Shown in pieces: positions 61,909-64,000 of a stretch of DNA of 64,000 nt. The DNA is from Arthrobacter sp. Lineage in GTDB: Bacteria; Actinomycetota; Actinomycetes; Actinomycetales; Micrococcaceae. The notes beneath the pieces are model-generated. The model had not been told where the DNA came from. It saw only the letters and a program-made list of their open reading frames with translations, and did no database searches. The position numbers and the translations under genes were made by a program. Positions within the stretch are counted from its first letter, which is position 1, and each line of letters opens with the position of its first letter. Where the stretch lies: the NCBI RefSeq assembly GCF_031179985.1, contig NZ_JAPSHJ010000012.1:1-64000 (forward strand). Direction: 5' to 3'.

Positions 61909-63195
61909 TCAGTTATTGGTAGCGGCGAGTTCGCGCTCAACAGCAGCAGTGAGGCGCTCCTCGAGCGCCGGCACCTTGATCTTCTGGATGATTTCGTTCA
62001 GGAAGCCCCGAACCACCAGACGGCGGGCAACCTCTTCCGAGATTCCGCGGGCCATCAGGTAGAACAGGTGCTCGTCGTCGAAACGTCCGGTGGCGCTTGC
62101 GTGCCCCGCACCCTCGATCAGGCCGGTTTCAATTTCCAGGTTCGGGACGGAGTCGGCGCGGGCGCCATCCGTCAATACCAGGTTGCGGTTGGCCTCGTAG
62201 GTGTCCGTGCCTTCTGCTTCCTTACGGATGAGGACGTCGCCTACCCAGACGGTGTGGGCATTCTTGCCCTGCAGTGCACCCTTGTAAAGAACATTGGACT
62301 TGCAGTTGGCCACAGAGTGGTCAACGAACAGCCGCTGCTCAAGGTGCTGGCCGGCGTCGGCGAAGTACAGGCCCAGGAGCTCAACTTCGGCGCCGGTGGC
62401 AGTGAAGCGTGCTGACGGGGTCATGCGCACCAGGTCGCCACCGAGGCTCACCACGATGTGCTTGAACTTCGCGTCGCGGCCAAGTTTTGCCTGCTGTGAG
62501 GACGCGTGCACGGAATCGTCATGCCACTCCTGGAGCGAAATGACGGTGAGGTCAGCGCCGTCCCCTACCAGGATTTCGACGTTCTGCGAGACGACGGCGG
62601 TGCCCTGGTGATCAAGGACCACCACGGCCTTGGAGAACTTCTTCGCCTCGATGACGATGTGCTGTGCTGAAGCCTCGGTGCCTTGGCCGGTGATCAGGAC
62701 ACTGATTTCATCCGCTACCTGCGCTTCAGCGGGGACCGTGATGACGGTGGCCTCAGTGAAGTTCTCCCAGGCATTGGCCGAAACCCTGTCTTCAGGAATC
62801 GCAGCAGAACCGATGCGGTTGTCGTTGCGGTCAACCGTTTCCACCAGGACTCCCAAGGGTGCTGTGACAAGCACCTCAGGGGCAGTTCCGGTCAACGCGT
62901 CCGTGTGGAGCCCGCGAAGGCGCTTCAGCGGCGTGAAGCGCCAGTCTTCCTCCATACCGGTGAGCGGCTTGAAGTCGGCCAGGTTGTAGGACGTCAGGCG
63001 TCCGGCCCGTGAGCTGTCGGGAATCCCGACGCCGCCACCGTGGGAGTGGCTCTTGGCGGAAGCTCCAGCCAGCGGGGCCTTCGATTCAGTGGAATTGATG
63101 GGCGAAAGGCTCTCGCCCTCCTCGGTGAAACCGTTGATGAACGGCTGGGCTGAGGGCGCGCCGATTCGCGCTTTTTCGGTGGTGATTTCAGTCAT
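61909..63195 (-). CDS. sufD: Fe-S cluster assembly protein SufD
   Basis: The 428-residue SufD has the beta-helix core (YFADAGQHLEQRLFVDHSV, VLYKGALQGKNAHTVWVGDV, LVLTDGARADSVPNLEIE) and the C-terminal helix GISEEVARRLVVRGFLNEII. It forms the scaffold with SufB and SufC. The start ATG is two bases after the sufB stop. The N-terminal 40 residues are disordered. Confidence 0.96.
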   Translation of the reverse strand: MTEITTEKARIGAPSAQPFINGFTEEGESLSPINSTESKAPLAGASAKSHSHGGGVGIPDSSRAGRLTSYNLADFKPLTGMEEDWRFTPLKRLRGLHTDALTGTAPEVLVTAPLGVLVETVDRNDNRIGSAAIPEDRVSANAWENFTEATVITVPAEAQVADEISVLITGQGTEASAQHIVIEAKKFSKAVVVLDHQGTAVVSQNVEILVGDGADLTVISLQEWHDDSVHASSQQAKLGRDAKFKHIVVSLGGDLVRMTPSARFTATGAEVELLGLYFADAGQHLEQRLFVDHSVANCKSNVLYKGALQGKNAHTVWVGDVLIRKEAEGTDTYEANRNLVLTDGARADSVPNLEIETGLIEGAGHASATGRFDDEHLFYLMARGISEEVARRLVVRGFLNEIIQKIKVPALEERLTAAVERELAATNN

Positions 63196-63197
63196 CG

Positions 63198-64000
63198 TTA
63201 TCCGACGGACCCTTCCATCTGCAGTTCAATCAGGCGGTTCAGCTCGAGTGCGTACTCCATCGGGAGTTCGCGGGCAATTGGTTCGATGAAGCCGCGGACG
63301 ATCATCGCCATGGCTTCGTCTTCGCGCATACCGCGGGACATGAGGTAGAAGAGCTGTTCTTCACTGACCCGGGACACCGTTGCCTCGTGCCCCATAACGA
63401 CGTCGTCCTCGCGGATGTCGATGTACGGGTACGTGTCCGAGCGGCTGATGGTGTCAACCAGCAGCGCGTCACAGCGGACCGTGTTAGCGGAGTGCTTGGC
63501 ACCTTCGCGCACCTGGACCAGGCCACGGTAGGCCGCGCGGCCTCCACCACGGGCCACAGACTTGGACACAATCGAGCTCTTGGTGTTGGGCGCGATGTGG
63601 ACCATCTTGGAGCCGGTGTCCTGGTGCTGGCCCTCGCCGGCGAAAGCGATGGACAGGGTTTCACCCTTGGCGTGCTCTCCCACCAGGTAGACAGCGGGGT
63701 ACTTCATGGTCACCTTGGAACCGATGTTGCCATCGATCCACTCCATGGTGGCGCCCTCTTCACAGATGGCGCGCTTGGTGACCAGGTTGTACACGTTATT
63801 GGACCAGTTCTGGATGGTCGTGTAGCGGACGCGGGCGCCCTTCTTCACGATGATCTCCACAACGGCGGAGTGCAGCGAGTCCGAGGTGTAAATCGGCGCC
63901 GTGCAGCCCTCGATGTAGTGAACATAGGAGTCTTCGTCCGCGATAATCAGGGTGCGTTCGAACTGGCCCATGTTTTCCGTGTTGATGCGGAAGTATGCCT
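63198..64000 (-). CDS. sufB: Fe-S cluster assembly protein SufB (partial)
   Basis: The gene continues past the right edge; the C-terminal 266 codons are seen. Marks are [39 protein letters not shown] with the conserved Cys, [39 protein letters not shown] and [21 protein letters not shown]. It is the scaffold subunit for new clusters. The 5' end, promoter and any SufR-type regulator lie outside the window. Confidence 0.97.
   Translation of the reverse strand, partial: AYFRINTENMGQFERTLIIADEDSYVHYIEGCTAPIYTSDSLHSAVVEIIVKKGARVRYTTIQNWSNNVYNLVTKRAICEEGATMEWIDGNIGSKVTMKYPAVYLVGEHAKGETLSIAFAGEGQHQDTGSKMVHIAPNTKSSIVSKSVARGGGRAAYRGLVQVREGAKHSANTVRCDALLVDTISRSDTYPYIDIREDDVVMGHEATVSRVSEEQLFYLMSRGMREDEAMAMIVRGFIEPIARELPMEYALELNRLIELQMEGSVG

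Overview
The window is high-GC chromosomal DNA from an actinobacterium of the Micrococcaceae. An Arthrobacter-like genus (Arthrobacter, Paenarthrobacter or Pseudarthrobacter) fits best. The support is MshC (mycothiol synthesis), a DevR/DevS pair, corynebacterial-type GlgA next to GlgC, a BioYMN biotin transporter, DUF3099 and DUF5703 proteins, a SUF operon carrying a Rieske ferredoxin, frequent GTG/TTG starts and many four-base ATGA/GTGA overlaps. I see no plasmid, phage, insertion sequence, rRNA or CRISPR signature. This is mainly core chromosome with some accessory metabolism.

Layout. 1-6.4 kb: membrane protease, HAD phosphatase, PAC2 protein, mshC, uppP, aldo/keto reductase and two small conserved proteins. 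6.4-9.3 kb: a flavin-dependent dehydrogenase, an M20 peptidase and tRNA-Leu(GAG). 9.3-16.9 kb: mostly small proteins (cysteine-rich protein, YqeY, lipoprotein, PH domain, TM2, CsbD), then malQ and a second M50 protease. 16.9-20.4 kb: Xi-class GST-like reductase, serine hydrolase and FUSC permease. 20.4-26.9 kb: a fatty-acid gene set matching the htdX-fabG4-fadA2-fadE5 region of Mycobacterium tuberculosis. It is divided by a TetR regulator whose start touches a perfect 13-bp inverted repeat. 27-29.8 kb: divergent glgA and glgC. 29.8-34 kb: an odd zinc-ribbon SDR, then convergent devR and devS. 34.2-37.6 kb: transglutaminase, alpha-E and circularly permuted ATP-grasp genes, a conserved but poorly understood peptide-ligase-like island. 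37.7-46.5 kb: YeiH exporter, pepN, lipoate ligase family, L31, RNA methyltransferase, TauE/SafE exporter, ABC ATPase and serB. 46.5-54.4 kb: two SDRs, Hsp20, DUF3099, SURF1, YbaK and an ABC-F protein. 54.5-56.6 kb: bioYMN. 56.6-59.2 kb: a thiolase (catalytic-base Cys replaced by Ser) and an acyl-CoA synthetase. 59.3-60.2 kb: zinc metallopeptidase. 60.3-64 kb: the SUF operon (sufT-like, sufC, Rieske, sufD, sufB), running off the right edge.

How the genes work together. The strongest functional units are the lipid module at 20-27 kb (oxidation, hydration, reduction and thiolysis enzymes under one probable TetR operator), glycogen/alpha-glucan metabolism (glgA, glgC, malQ), the energy-coupling-factor biotin transporter and iron-sulfur assembly. 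The most interesting unexplained signals are a dispersed palindromic element present twice between convergent genes, a 21-bp perfect stem at 60.24 kb, the ATP-grasp island, and three enzymes with altered active sites. All calls come from reading the sequence and recalling families. No database search was run.
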